Origin: Rhynochetos jubatus
Lineage: Eukaryota; Chordata; Aves; Eurypygiformes; Rhynochetidae
DNA: 64,000 bases
Reading direction: 5' to 3'
Assembly (NCBI GenBank): GCA_027574665.1
Contig: CM050648.1
Span: forward strand, 40,828,700-40,892,699
The number at the start of each line of letters is the position of its first letter. The stretch's first letter is position 1. Shown here piece after piece: positions 9,501 to 21,700 of this stretch. The notes below the pieces were generated by a model. The model did no database searches. It was not told the DNA's origin and was given only the letters and a program-made list of their open reading frames with translations. Position numbers and translations under genes: made by a program.

Positions 9501-11989
9501 TAAAATTAGGTATACTGTAATTTATGGGCGCAGTGATATTGTGTTTGTCTTGCATAGCCTCAGATATTCTTTAAGGTAGCCTGGCTATGTGTCCTTAGAG
9601 AAAAGCAAAAGTGTTAATTGAACAAAATCTCATTTTCTCATCTTGTAGTATTGCCTTTTGTTTTCTGTTACTCATTTTGAGAACCTGATGGGGGTTTTTT
9701 GTGCTGTGTGATTTACAAACAAATGTTCAGAGGGCAGAAAAATACCACTACACTTCCATCAAGAGAAATGAAAAAGCTTAACTAACTGAAGGGTTTCTAT
9801 TTGGTGTAGCACATAGCTTCAATGACACATTTGTCATGCTTTAAATATATAATACGCACAATAAAATATGTACAGGCACAGTTGTGATATATGTAGTGTC
9901 TGGCTCCATTGCTATTGTTTGTAGTCTCTACGGTTGTCATACGTTGTTCTTTGCACATCATACCCTTACAGCAGAATTTGACACAATTTCTAGCTTTCAG
10001 TCCTGCACCATTTTCATTGCACAATATACATGAGTTTGACAGGGTGTGTTGAGGACAACTCTGGCAAGCAATTGATATTTTGAAGTGGCAAGCGTTTCAG
10101 CAGCTGCCTGCTTGTGAAAAAGGAATGATAAGATATACTGTATTGTTAGTTTCAGGCAAAGCATTAAGGTTTAAGCTCTGTAAAAATGTACACATTATTC
10201 GTCAGTGGTGAAGCAAGCCTTTTATGTTTTTTAGAGCTTAGCTCTCTGGCTGATGTGAACTAGAATGACATTGGTTTAATGGTCAGTAAATGAATAGGAG
10301 TACTTTGAATTTGAACCGCTGCCAATTTTACACCGACAAAGAGACTGACAAAAGAAAGATTTTATGTGAAAGCAAAGCACAAGCGATGTTTGGGGAGGTG
10401 GGGAGAGGGGTAGAGGAACCCAACAGAAATATTCTCCAGTGCAGCCTTATAATGATACTAAAATTGTTAAAACACATCCATTTTACATGGCTCATCAGCT
10501 ACAAACCTAAGCTGTTTCATCTAATGTTCTTTAAAACCTGTTGTATACACATAGCCTTTTAGAATATATTCATGTGGAATTTACAGTGTGTTTTTCTAAA
10601 TACCACACTGTGCCCTGAAGGCCTGTTGGCAGCACATCAGAGTTGTCCACTGCTGGAGTTCCCAAGTCTCTCTATCTGGTAGTGGGAAATTGTAGTTTAA
10701 TCAGTTATGGCACTTTCAGTGTGTAACATTCATTAGTAAGGCAATTTGTCATGACTGTTATTAGTCAGGATGCATCTGCTCTCTCTTCAGTTACGGAACG
10801 TGATAAGCAAGAGGGCAAATATTTCAATATCTAATAGTATTAGCATGTTTGAAAACTGTAGTTCAAGGTTAGTGCTCAAAACACAAACAGCAGATTAATA
10901 ACGACCTTTTTATTTTTACTGGTTTTACCTTTACAGATTTGATCATAAGGTACCCTAATGCCCTTATGAGTTGTGCATTATCTAACTGGGTATTAGAAAG
11001 TAAACATTAGCGTCTTCAGTGTTTATCAAAGACTTTTCCTCTATTGTCATAATTTCAAAGTTAGGGTATTTTCACAGAGTTGCAAATACTTGGAATTGAG
11101 CCACATCATTTTGCTCTATGTCAGTAAGAAATCGTTCACAGTATCATATTTGGCAGTAGCAGGCCTTTTATGGTGCTATTTTTGTGGCTGGGCAGCTTAT
11201 AATGTTATAAAAGATATTCGGTGCCTACCAAATAGACAACATGCAATTAGAATAATGTTCTCTTCTCGCTAAAAACTGCCTTGTAATCATTGTTCATTGT
11301 TCTAAATATGAAAGGTTAAATTGTTTCCTACAATCAAGAAAGGCTAGAGCTTTATTTCACATATATCTGGTAACCCTCATGTATTACATAATATGATAGC
11401 TTCACACACAATAGCTTTGTGACACATTTTAATTTTTAATGAAAAGCCCCCCAAATTTTAACATAATGATTTCTTTAGAAACTGAACCCAATCTTGGTAA
11501 AATCCGTTCTTGCTAGTAACAAAAGCTGTTACTGTTTAAGTTCCTGTTCAGCAGTTAGTTGATACGCTTCACTGGATGTTGTCAAAAAGGCTTTTCTCTT
11601 GATTGACAACCCCGTAGGAATGTGAATGGAGATTTTAATTGCATATCATGTGTGCATATCAGAGAGAGTAGATTCACTGACTCTGCTTAGCTCCATATCT
11701 CTACAGGTCAGCCATGCCAAAACACTACTTTTTTTTTTTAATAAGCAATTGATATATTTTAGAAAGAGTGAGAAAAAGGGCATGCAAGTGAAGAATGGAC
11801 TGTAAAGCAAGAGATTCCTGTGAATTTCAGAAAGAAAAATGTATGCAATAAGATTTCAGAACGTTTTAACACAATTAAGAGGTATTTTGATGATGTAAAT
11901 TCATTTCAAGTCTAAGTTGGCCAAAGATCACTAGAATATGTTTCTTGTGGCATTTGCTAGCAGAAGTGTGTTTATCTTCTTACTTCCCT
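6593..11989 (+). other. Intronic DNA without recognised gene
   Basis: AT-rich intron. A TAAT-rich stretch occurs at about 9060-9210, with repeated TTAATT/GATTAG words. A CA/TG microsatellite pair lies at 9264-9307 and (AATA)n at about 8001-8020. No exon, tRNA or interspersed repeat was recognised. Confidence 0.6.
9264..9307 (+). repeat. CA run followed by TG run (microsatellite pair)
   Basis: GCACACGCACACACA (9265-9279) is followed after 11 nt by GCGTGTATATGTGTGTG (about 9290-9307). The arms are imperfect inverted complements and could form an imperfect hairpin. Low complexity. Confidence 0.65.
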
Positions 11990-12014
11990 CCCCCCCCCCC
12001 CCCCCCCCCCCCCC
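11990..12014 (+). repeat. C25 homopolymer
   Basis: Twenty-five consecutive C residues, preceded by a CT-rich stretch (11976-11989). Pure C runs this long are rare in vertebrate introns. The tract could form an i-motif, with a G-quadruplex on the other strand. Homopolymers are also where assemblies err, so the true length is uncertain. Confidence 0.85.
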
Positions 12015-14407
12015 GCCAAGAGTACTTTGAACAAAATCAGTCAAAAAAAGAAGTAAAGCGAATGAATTACTGAGTCAGGCTGCCCTTGTGTCTTCCACTT
12101 TTATAGAAGACCTGGGGAAATGGTGAGGGTTTCTTCAGATGTGTGGGAGATAGTGGCTTTCTCATTCATACTGGGTTTGATCCACACTTTTTAGGCAACG
12201 CTGTTACTTTAGGGGAAGATTTACATAGATAAGGACTGTCACAGACCTCAGTTTTCAGTCTGATAATAAAACCAAGTTTTGATATCAACTGTAATGCAAC
12301 TTAAATATTATTTTTTTTCCCCTAAGAACAGTAAATGATACATCACTGCAAAATGACACTGATAAATAGACCTCAATATTTTCCATAGCCAAGAACATTG
12401 CAGGTGAAAATGACAAAGCAAAGATTCGTTATTATGAATAGTAATTAGATTTTGATGTCTCAAATTAGATTCCAGGTTTCATTTTACATCAGAAACCACA
12501 ACATTGACTGTATTTTTTTTAAAGCTCATACAGCATTGGCAACTGAAAGCACAGCTACAACACAGTTGTAGGGAACTTTCAGCTGAGTTAGTGTTTTGTG
12601 CCGTCCAGGGACATTGAAATCTAAAGGGGGATGATGGTTGCATTTTTCTGGAACAACCCCTGGGAAGGAATTGTTACTTAGTCAAAAAGTTTCTTTCCTG
12701 GTTTGTCAGTGTTCACAGATGAAAAGCAAATTGACTGCCTTTTGCCCTTTTATCTTTGTGTAGGGCCAACTTGCACTTTCAGGTTGTATTTGTGTAAAGT
12801 GCGAGATCGGAGGATGCCAACCACTTGGCGAATCTTAAGGCTACAAGAGCAAGGCACATCACCTTGTCTGACGATGTGCTGTTGAACTTTGGCACCTCTA
12901 CAGACTCTGTTCACTCCCGTGTTCAACTAACGTGTATCTCGCCCATGTATGTCTTGAACATCAGTAGACTCTTAGGAGTGCTTAAAAACTATGAATACCT
13001 TAAGAATAAAACCAACAAGACTTTGCTTTATTTCTAATGAAGCAAACCCCTTCTGACTTAATATATGACATCAATGGATGTTTGGATCTATTGGCAGTTG
13101 ACACTTCCAAGGATTTTTAGGATTTATGAGTAGAAGATAGAGGAAAATGGCAAAGATAGTAATCTGAAAGTACAATTCCTTCTATAGAGTGCGCATTCAA
13201 GTTCTATAAGCAAATGCATCAATGAGAAGATGTAGCTTTCTGGACACCAGAAGATGCTTGTGTTTAGCTTTGTCTGGTCTCACACCTGTGCAAGTTTCAG
13301 ACCTTTGGCACTGTCAGGTGTGATAAAGCTTTTTTTAAAAGGACAAATCTAAAATTGTTCCTGGGAGCTTTCCTTCATAGCCACCAGGTATGAGCACAAA
13401 GGCTCCCAAAGCCAGGAAGAATTGTAGACATTGGAAGTAGAAAACTGTAAGAAATGCAGAATGTTTAAATATGTTTTCATTGTTGAGGAAAGAAAATATT
13501 TGGATTGTGCAACATGGTAAAGGTAGGTTCAGCTTGTGGCTAAGGTTCTGATAAAAATGAGAGCATACCCTGAAGCTCTAATTTTGGATGAGCGCCAGGG
13601 CCATTTTTGTAAATTACCACAGCAAGTCTTGTAATAATGTTGAGAACATTACAACATAGCTGTCATGAGGACTTCATTTGTTCAGGACTGTTAGCTTATG
13701 AAGTCAAACACTTGAAGGCTGGGAATACCAGATTTAAGGATGTCTTGATTTTTCTCTTTTCTATGTTATCATTGGCAGGAATTGGTGGAGTGAAACAGTG
13801 GATGTAGCATAAGTGATCATGACATTGCCACTTCATCATGAATGCAGTTACGAATGGCACCTGAGTTTAGGTTTTCAGGCATTTTACACAATTTGGACTC
13901 CTGACTTTGCAACCCAAACAATATTCTTTCAAACATATCTTTTTTGTATGTTACTGATTCTTTGGGTTGTATCCATGACATTCTTACTATCGTCTATCAG
14001 GAGTGTTTGAGTCTTCAACATAGCTGCACAGTTTTCTCTGCTGCAGAGTGGTTTTACCAATCCCTTGGTTCTGTAGATATAGCCTGCTACATTGAGCCTG
14101 ATACTAACCACAACACCTTGACCACACCTGTCATGACAACAGACTGCCATGAGGCATGCTTATGTTCTAAACATTTGAGATCCAACAAGTGAATACTTGT
14201 TTGTGGTTATTATTTTGTCACGATGCACACATTTTGGGCTGAGGAGCCCAAGCATAAGTAAAGGCTTAAGTGATTTCAGCAGTTTACCTTTGAATAAAAA
14301 ACTTTTCCATCTTTTCTTCTACTTAATTTGAAAGTTGTGCTGCAAATAATAGAGCTGGTTGAGTTTCCTTAAGGTTAAAAATACCACTTGAACTCCAAAT
14401 ACAGGTA

Positions 14408-14462
14408 TTGTGACCTAAATTACAGTAATATGTACTGTAAATTACGGTACATATTGTCACAA
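14408..14462 (+). repeat. Nested imperfect inverted repeat
   Basis: The outer arms TTGTGAC (14408-14414) and GTCACAA (14456-14462) enclose inner arms AATATGTAC (14427-14435) and GTACATATT (14447-14455). The word TAAATTAC is also repeated directly (14416-14423 and 14438-14445). The left side carries a 12-nt bulge. It resembles either a tiny MITE core or a template-switch product. Confidence 0.6.
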
Positions 14463-17400
14463 CTGTGAAATAAAAGAAACCCTATTGTGTGTATCTTTAT
14501 TATCATATATAGACACTATACTTTTGGAAATAATTAAAGTAGCATCTGTTAAATGTATGTATATATTAAACTCTCTATATTTGTACAATTTATTTTAGTT
14601 CTAGTAAAAACAGAGGGTTTAGTAGACAAATCCTTAGGGTTTGTCCTGTAGTATATTTCTTTGGGGCTACAAGGGAGTCCACATATATAATAATGAAAGC
14701 TGAGAGAAAAAAAATATTTTTGAAGGGAAAATTATATGATTCAGCTGAATCCATTGCCCTTTTAAGAGTGCTCTGATGCCACAACAGAGATTTCCATTAC
14801 AGTGGAAATACTAAAGCAGCATTCTCTAACAGGGCTTTGTGTTTATTCACTCTTTTAAGAAATTCAAAATGTTAGTATTTACTGCAGAACAAAATAGATA
14901 AAGTTCTGAATTCAGAAGTTTTTGGTTGGAGGAGAGGACTGCAGACTTTCTAGGAAAAAGTTAATTACAACAGAGGCAGCCCTTAACCTATTGCTTCCTA
15001 CATGATTGCCTGGGTTTCTAGCAATGATGTTGGAAGCTCTTTGCTTATGTTGGAGCTGTAAACATTTTCTGAAGCAATGGAGCACAGTGATTTACCAGAC
15101 CTAGAAGAAAATTTTCTGCCATTTACTCATCAGAATCTTCCCTTATTCTTACTACTGAGCTTGCAGTGGACCTGTGCAAAGCTGAAAATAACAGTATTGG
15201 AATGTGTATTTCCCTATTTATTGAGAGTTAAAAATAGAAGAGTATCATAATCATTAGGTCTTGTTATCCTGGGGAAGGATGAAACATGGTGTGAGGGAAC
15301 GTGGACTTGCCAACCACTCTGGTACCTGAGCATTGTTCAGTCAAGCTTGGGAGAGGAGAGCAGGCAAGGGGACACTGAGAATTTAAGGAAGTTGTTTAAG
15401 GAGCAGAGTCTGTGGCCTCTCAGGGCTGGTTTGAGTGTGTGTTTGCATTTTATCATTGCTGAATGTTAGTCTCCTTTCTTCCAGGAGACTCTGGTGTCCC
15501 TTTATGTTTCAGCTATTCTCCCCGTACAGATGCTGATCTTTGAAAAGACAGATGAATTGCAACCTTACTCAGACAACCTGTCATCCACTGATGAGGAATT
15601 TGTGCTAGAACAGAAGAAAACATGAAGATACCCTGTAGAAAATAGAATTTCTGACTGGTCTTGGCTGAGGCTGGACATTTCCACCAGCATGGACACCTAA
15701 GCTATCTCTAAGGAAAAGCTGACCAGCTTACTAGGTGAGAAGGGGCACCACTGGGAGTCCTGAAGTCCCTATGCTGTCTGTGGAGAAGCAGGGTGGGAGG
15801 GCATGTAGCGTTCCCCAGACAGACTAACTTTCCCCCTCAGTTCTTCAGGGTGATTTGGATCTCTGTTTCAAAGACAACATGCCTGTTTTAAGGAAAACAG
15901 CCAAACTCACATTTACACGACAGCAGAGCTATTAGGATTAGGACTGATCCAGTAGTGCTGGATGATGTCAGAAGTTCCATGAATGTGCATTTACCGAGGT
16001 CTTCATGGTGCATTATGTTGCTCTTTCTATGGACTTGCATGACTCCAGGCGACTTTTGCTGGCTCACAGAACAAACTCCCTAGCTGCAGGGGCGTGTCTG
16101 AGAAGTGCTTTCTGTCTTCAGTCCATGAAATGTCACTTTAGTGATTCCGTTGCTGCCTTTATCTGCTACTTTTGTTGCTCATGTTCTGTAGAAGTCCTGA
16201 CATCCTGCAATGGAGATTGCTTCTTCAGCAGCCGATTTACCATCTCCTGCCAGGGAGTGTCTTTTAAGAAGGTAGAAAACAAAAATATCAGGAAATCCTT
16301 TTGTGATGAGGTCACATAAGACAAATGGGGAAAAATGGTCTCTTCAAAAATAGATCCTGTCGAGAGAGCAGTCTCCAGCAACAGAGGAAGAGGTCCTTTG
16401 ACACAATTGTGGAGGAGGTCTAGAGAAACACTCTATGAGATGCTACGCCATCTCGCATCCCGTTCCCCGTGCCCCACCCCTCCTTGTGCCTGATAAAATG
16501 ACTCTTCTCCACATCCCAATTTGTTATCTCTGAGCTTGTATGAGAACCTCCCTTTTCCTCAACAGCAGGTCTTATTTCAGCCCTTACCTGGTGGTTCAGT
16601 AAATTATGCCTGTAGCTCTTAAAAAAAAAAAGTCAACAAGTTTGAAGTACAAGGAGTGGACCGCTCAGTTATGTGTGTTCTTTTTCCTTTAGGGCCACTC
16701 CACAGTACTCTGTAAAGAGAATTGCAGTGGTTTTGGTTTGTTTTTTTTTTTCCCCCCTTCTTCTCCACCTTTACAAAACTGTACAGTTGTCTGCATAGCT
16801 GAGAAGCTGGCAAATGAATTCTGCTGCACAGTAATAGTTAAAAGAAAACACCTTAAGATTATTAACCACACCAGTGCTGGAGTAATGAAAGGACTTGCCT
16901 ATACCCACAGAAGTGGGGAAGAGAAAGGTCAGAATTAGAGCTGGAATTCCATACTTAGTTTGAAATTCTAGTTATGGCAGCATATTTTGTATATAGGATT
17001 ATTACTCTTTGGCAAGCCCTGCTGTGTCTAAACACTTTTGGGTGGGCTAAGGATGAAGTTTCAGTTTAACTCGGAATTTTCTTTCTTTGTGGTTTTAAAC
17101 TTTAGATTATAATAACATTTCATGAGCATCAATTTTTATGGTACGGTTCATTTGTAGAAGATGCTATTTTTACACAATCCTAGTGCTAATAGAAGTTCGT
17201 TGCATTAGATTTTAAAAGGTGAACTTCATTATATTTTTTCTGACAAAGAAATGTATCATCCAGATAATCAGGAATGTCACAGAAAGGTGACAGGCTGTTT
17301 GTGAAAAAATTAAATAAATCTTGTATTTCCTTAGTATTTTTTCCTGTTAGTTTAAAAAGGAATGTAGCCATGAGGAAAACTTCACCCTCTCGGTGCTTTA

Positions 17401-18675
17401 GTATATGGGCTGAAATACACTCCTGAATATCTTATTACATGCTGCATGCACCACGTGCATAGGACTGCCAATGTCTGTCACCAGTCCTGCCTTAATACAG
17501 TCTCCTGTTCTTAGTGTCTTGTGTTTAGACTCAGTGCAGCACAAGTACAAAGCCCCTGTCTTATTAGTGTTGAATTTATAATATGTTTCGGCATTTGTAA
17601 TTATTTCTTTACAGTACTGAACAGATTCAGACTTTATTTTTTTTCAGGTATCACTGTGTTTGAAAAAGAAACCATTCTTTACTCCCTTGAAAGAGTGTGT
17701 ACAGTACATTGCGTACTCTGTTCTGTGTATATCTGTCTCCAAATTAGCTTGTATCACCTCTGTTATAAAACTCCTTTTCTTCCACCACTACTCTGAAATT
17801 GCCTTTCATACTCAGTGTAACCTATGAATTGGTCCTGTGAGTGAGTCATTCCAAGGGTGTTGTTCTTCCCTTATAACTACATTTAATATAAAATACTGTG
17901 CTCTATGTTATGTCCATCTTGTTCAGATGGAACAGTGTCTGCTGAGATGGAAAAGCAGAATGCAATATCAGAATACATTTAAATGTAATAACATCTCTAG
18001 AATCTTTCTTTTTATGGTACAGAAATAACAGCTCTCCTGCCCTTATCACTGCTTTGGCTTTTAGAGCCTTGTGGTACCAGAGCATTCCAGTCACAGGTTT
18101 GGCCTTGCAGCTCTGAGCCTAGGAAAAATGCTGCTGATGTCCAGAGGAGTTTTGCTTTCTTCAAGGACTGTGATTTGGCCTCAGTTCAGATACATAACCC
18201 TATCTTAGGTATCCCTTTTCCTTATGTAAAGATTTATGTAAGCTTTATTGTGCTAGAGATCCTGCACATTTCTTGTATTAACAAAATTGTACACCTGGGG
18301 TTAATTTTCAGGACTATTGCGTTTTATACATACTGGCCCTAAAGAAACCTTACTGAGAACATTAAGTTCATTTTCTATTGAGTCTTGTTTTTCCTGTAAG
18401 TACATGTGCATTCCAGGGTCCATCAAACACAAAGATTTTAAAGTACTAAACCAGTATTTGATGTCACCGTTACAACTTCACATTTTATCTGTCCCTCTTG
18501 CAGTTACAAAACTGTGTCTGAGGTTCGTTTGGGTTTCACTTTCCTCAAAAAATAATGTTTTACTTTTCCCTGTGCAGTGGATCAATCCCAAAGGTATTTC
18601 ATTAGCCAGACAGAGGCACGTGCAAGCTGTGAATTTGGGGTAAGAGACAAATGCACAAACCCACTGATACGCTAC

Positions 18676-18711
18676 CTCTCTGCAATACTCCCTGCAAGAT
18701 TCCCTGCAGGT
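18676..18711 (+). repeat. Three tandem 12-bp units
   Basis: CTCTCTGCAATA, CTCCCTGCAAGA and TTCCCTGCAGGT follow each other directly, sharing the core CYCTGCA. A short degenerate minisatellite with no wider context. Confidence 0.6.
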
Positions 18712-21700
18712 CTTTTTCCCAGGAAGTAGGATAGAGTGTGCTGGTAGTTGGAAGGGAGCTTCAGTAGCTGAGGGAAACTCATGCCAGGGAACTTGTTTTT
18801 GTTGTAAAACAATTGCATGTCTTTCCATCCACATGCTGTCACTCGGGACTGTCAGAAACACGTAACGCGTGGAAACTCATGCTCTCAGGGTGTGATTCAG
18901 GCTGCAGGGGACATCTCCATAGATCCTTGAGAAGCAGCAGTTAACTACCTGTAAAAACGGATGTTTCCTTTAAACCCTTATTTCAGATTCAAAATCCTTG
19001 CATAAGTATACATGTAATTAAAGAATCAGCGTATTGTCCTGATGCAGGACACTGTTCCAGCTCAAAGCTGTTTCTTGACCCCGTTCCACGCTGCAGTTTT
19101 GTTGCTGTGATCTACAACAGACGGTGTGTGTGGTTGAGTGCTGTGGGCCTGGGTGATGCGCAGGTATGGCACGCTGGCTGTTGTACAGTGGCATCCTGTG
19201 CAGACAGAATGCCTGTGTGTAAAGATACTCTGGTTTGAAAGCAGATGGACATTCCTAGTCCTTCAGGCTAAGTTTGTCTTGATCAGTGCGCTGGTTTGGT
19301 TTACCATGTGACTGTAGGAAGGGTACCAAGCAAAGAGAGGGCAGACTTCACCTTTTAGTTACAAATTTTAAATGGGTTTTAGCCAGTTCTGAAACTGTGC
19401 CCTAAAATTACATGGAGGTTTTGCAACAGACTGTATATACTTCAAATGGATATGGGTGCTAATCTGTCTGTGTATGCAAACCCCACGTATGCGTCTACCT
19501 TAGGCATATCTGGGAAACAGCCTGTAGGTGCACTGTTAGTGTGGGTAATTCAGGAATGAAACGTTACCTAAAACTCACCAGTGGATGTGATTGCAGTGGC
19601 AAACATTCTACTCAAAAAGAGATCGAATATGATTTGGCGTTGGCAGCCCTGGCTGCCCGAAGTATATAACAGCCATTCTAGTTTGCAGTAGTTTTAAGTC
19701 TGTCTTTGAAAGTGTTTCAGGAATCATTTTGAAGTAGCAATCTGAGAATATGAGATACACAGAAGGAAATGTTTCTGTCTGTCATGAAAAATCTGTATCT
19801 AGCTAGAGGCTGCAGTGATTGCGAAGAAGAATGATAGTATCTCAGCTATGCAGTATGCATTTTTGACTGTCAAAATTTGCATATATTTAATGCATTGAAC
19901 TGCTTTAAAAACACAGTTCTTAGGATACTTGTCAAAATATTTTCTATAATGGATGAATTTAAATCTAATTAACATATTCATGTTTTAAACTTGTGGGCAT
20001 TTTTTTGTCCAAAGAAGTGCATCATTTATATTCACATATAAATATCTGATATATACTATATTCAGACGTAGGATATAGCTCAGGTTTAAATTGAACTTGG
20101 ATGATATTTAGTCAAAACAGATCTTACTCATCAATACAACTCTACATAGCTATTCATTGATATTCTCTTACAGGAGTGGATAAATGTTTTATATCTACAA
20201 CCTATATCTTATAGTTTTTGTTTGGTTTTGGTTTTTTTTTTTCTGATGGTGGAATAGCAAAATGGAGATAAACCCACGCTGGATACTTTTTTTGTGCAAA
20301 ACTTGATCTGTGTGTGTATTACTCATAAATAGAGATGCAAGAGCAAATAGGCTAGGTGTCCAGTAAGATGACATCTATATAAGCTGTCTCCTGAGTTCTG
20401 AGTATTCTTTTGTTAGTTCCCCCAGTAATTCAGTCTAATCAAATACACGGACGTAAGCGATATCATGTAATAGCTTTTTGGAATCAATAAATATGCCATG
20501 GTTTTGAATTACTAGCAGTGTAGATGCCGCTGATAAGCTCAGTTGTTGGAAAACTGATCCCATAAAAGTGAAAAGTGAGATCTGTAAAAAAATCAGATGA
20601 AAGCCAAATCTTGTATGAAACAGAAATAAAGTGTGTCCAAGTTCTACTTTGCACAAATTTGGACAAATAATTAATGATACCATAGGAAGAAATATTCAAG
20701 TTTAGCATTTATATCTTTCAGGATCCAAGTTGTTAACTATAGATTGACCAGAACTCTGGGTTAAAGAAATGGGCTATCAGTTTTCTCAATCTTCAGAACA
20801 TCTTCAGGAAACTGCCTTGCTATCTGTATTTGAATTAGAAGCCTAGATGTGATTGTGACAGAGGTCTATACTGGTTGCTTTCTAAAGCTTAAATACAGGT
20901 AAAGCTTTGGGATAGGAATTCTCCATAAAGCTGGCATCGCCAGTTTAGAAGGAGAGGCAGATAACAGAGATGATTCCTCAAAGTATCCTTTTCTTTGTTC
21001 ATTTGGCTTGCCAGTGTGCCTTACTTTGTGGTTCCCAAGCATCTAAAATTAATGTAACATCTTACTAAAAAGATGGTGAAGCTTATGCATGGTATGCTAA
21101 GCTTGTTCATAACCACTGGTACATAAAATCCATTTTGAAAAGCATTCCTAGTTAGGAAAGAGTCTTCTAATGTTGAACGGCAAGTATTGCTAGAGTGTGC
21201 TACTGGTCTTTCTTGACTGAGGCTCCTCCTGTAAGTGTTAGCCATCCCATTCTTCACTGGGTATGGGTTAAACAGTGCTTTCTGTGCCCCAGTGTTCACT
21301 AATGAGTTTCAGAATTCATGACAGACATTGGTGATGTTGGAAATCTTGTTCAGTTTGCATGGCTGAAGTACACTGAATTTCTGTATAAGATATCCAGCAT
21401 ATTTCCGATGGTATGTGTGTTTACTGCAGAAGTTATGTGGTAGCTGGTCTTACCTGAGCTGTTTGTGGAACTGAGATCTATTCATCTGAGACCCAGCTAT
21501 AAAAGGGGTGCTGATACTTCTGTGTTGGTGACTTTATGTGTACTAGTGCATGGTGTGGAGGCTGACTGGAAGGGGAGCTGTTGGGATTGGGGGGCTGGTG
21601 TGTTGTCAGTGCACTTGTTATGGAGAATGGATAACAGTTTGATGCTCCCTCCCCCATGGTATGTATTTTAATGAAAGCTCTATGGATTAGTCAGTAGCAT

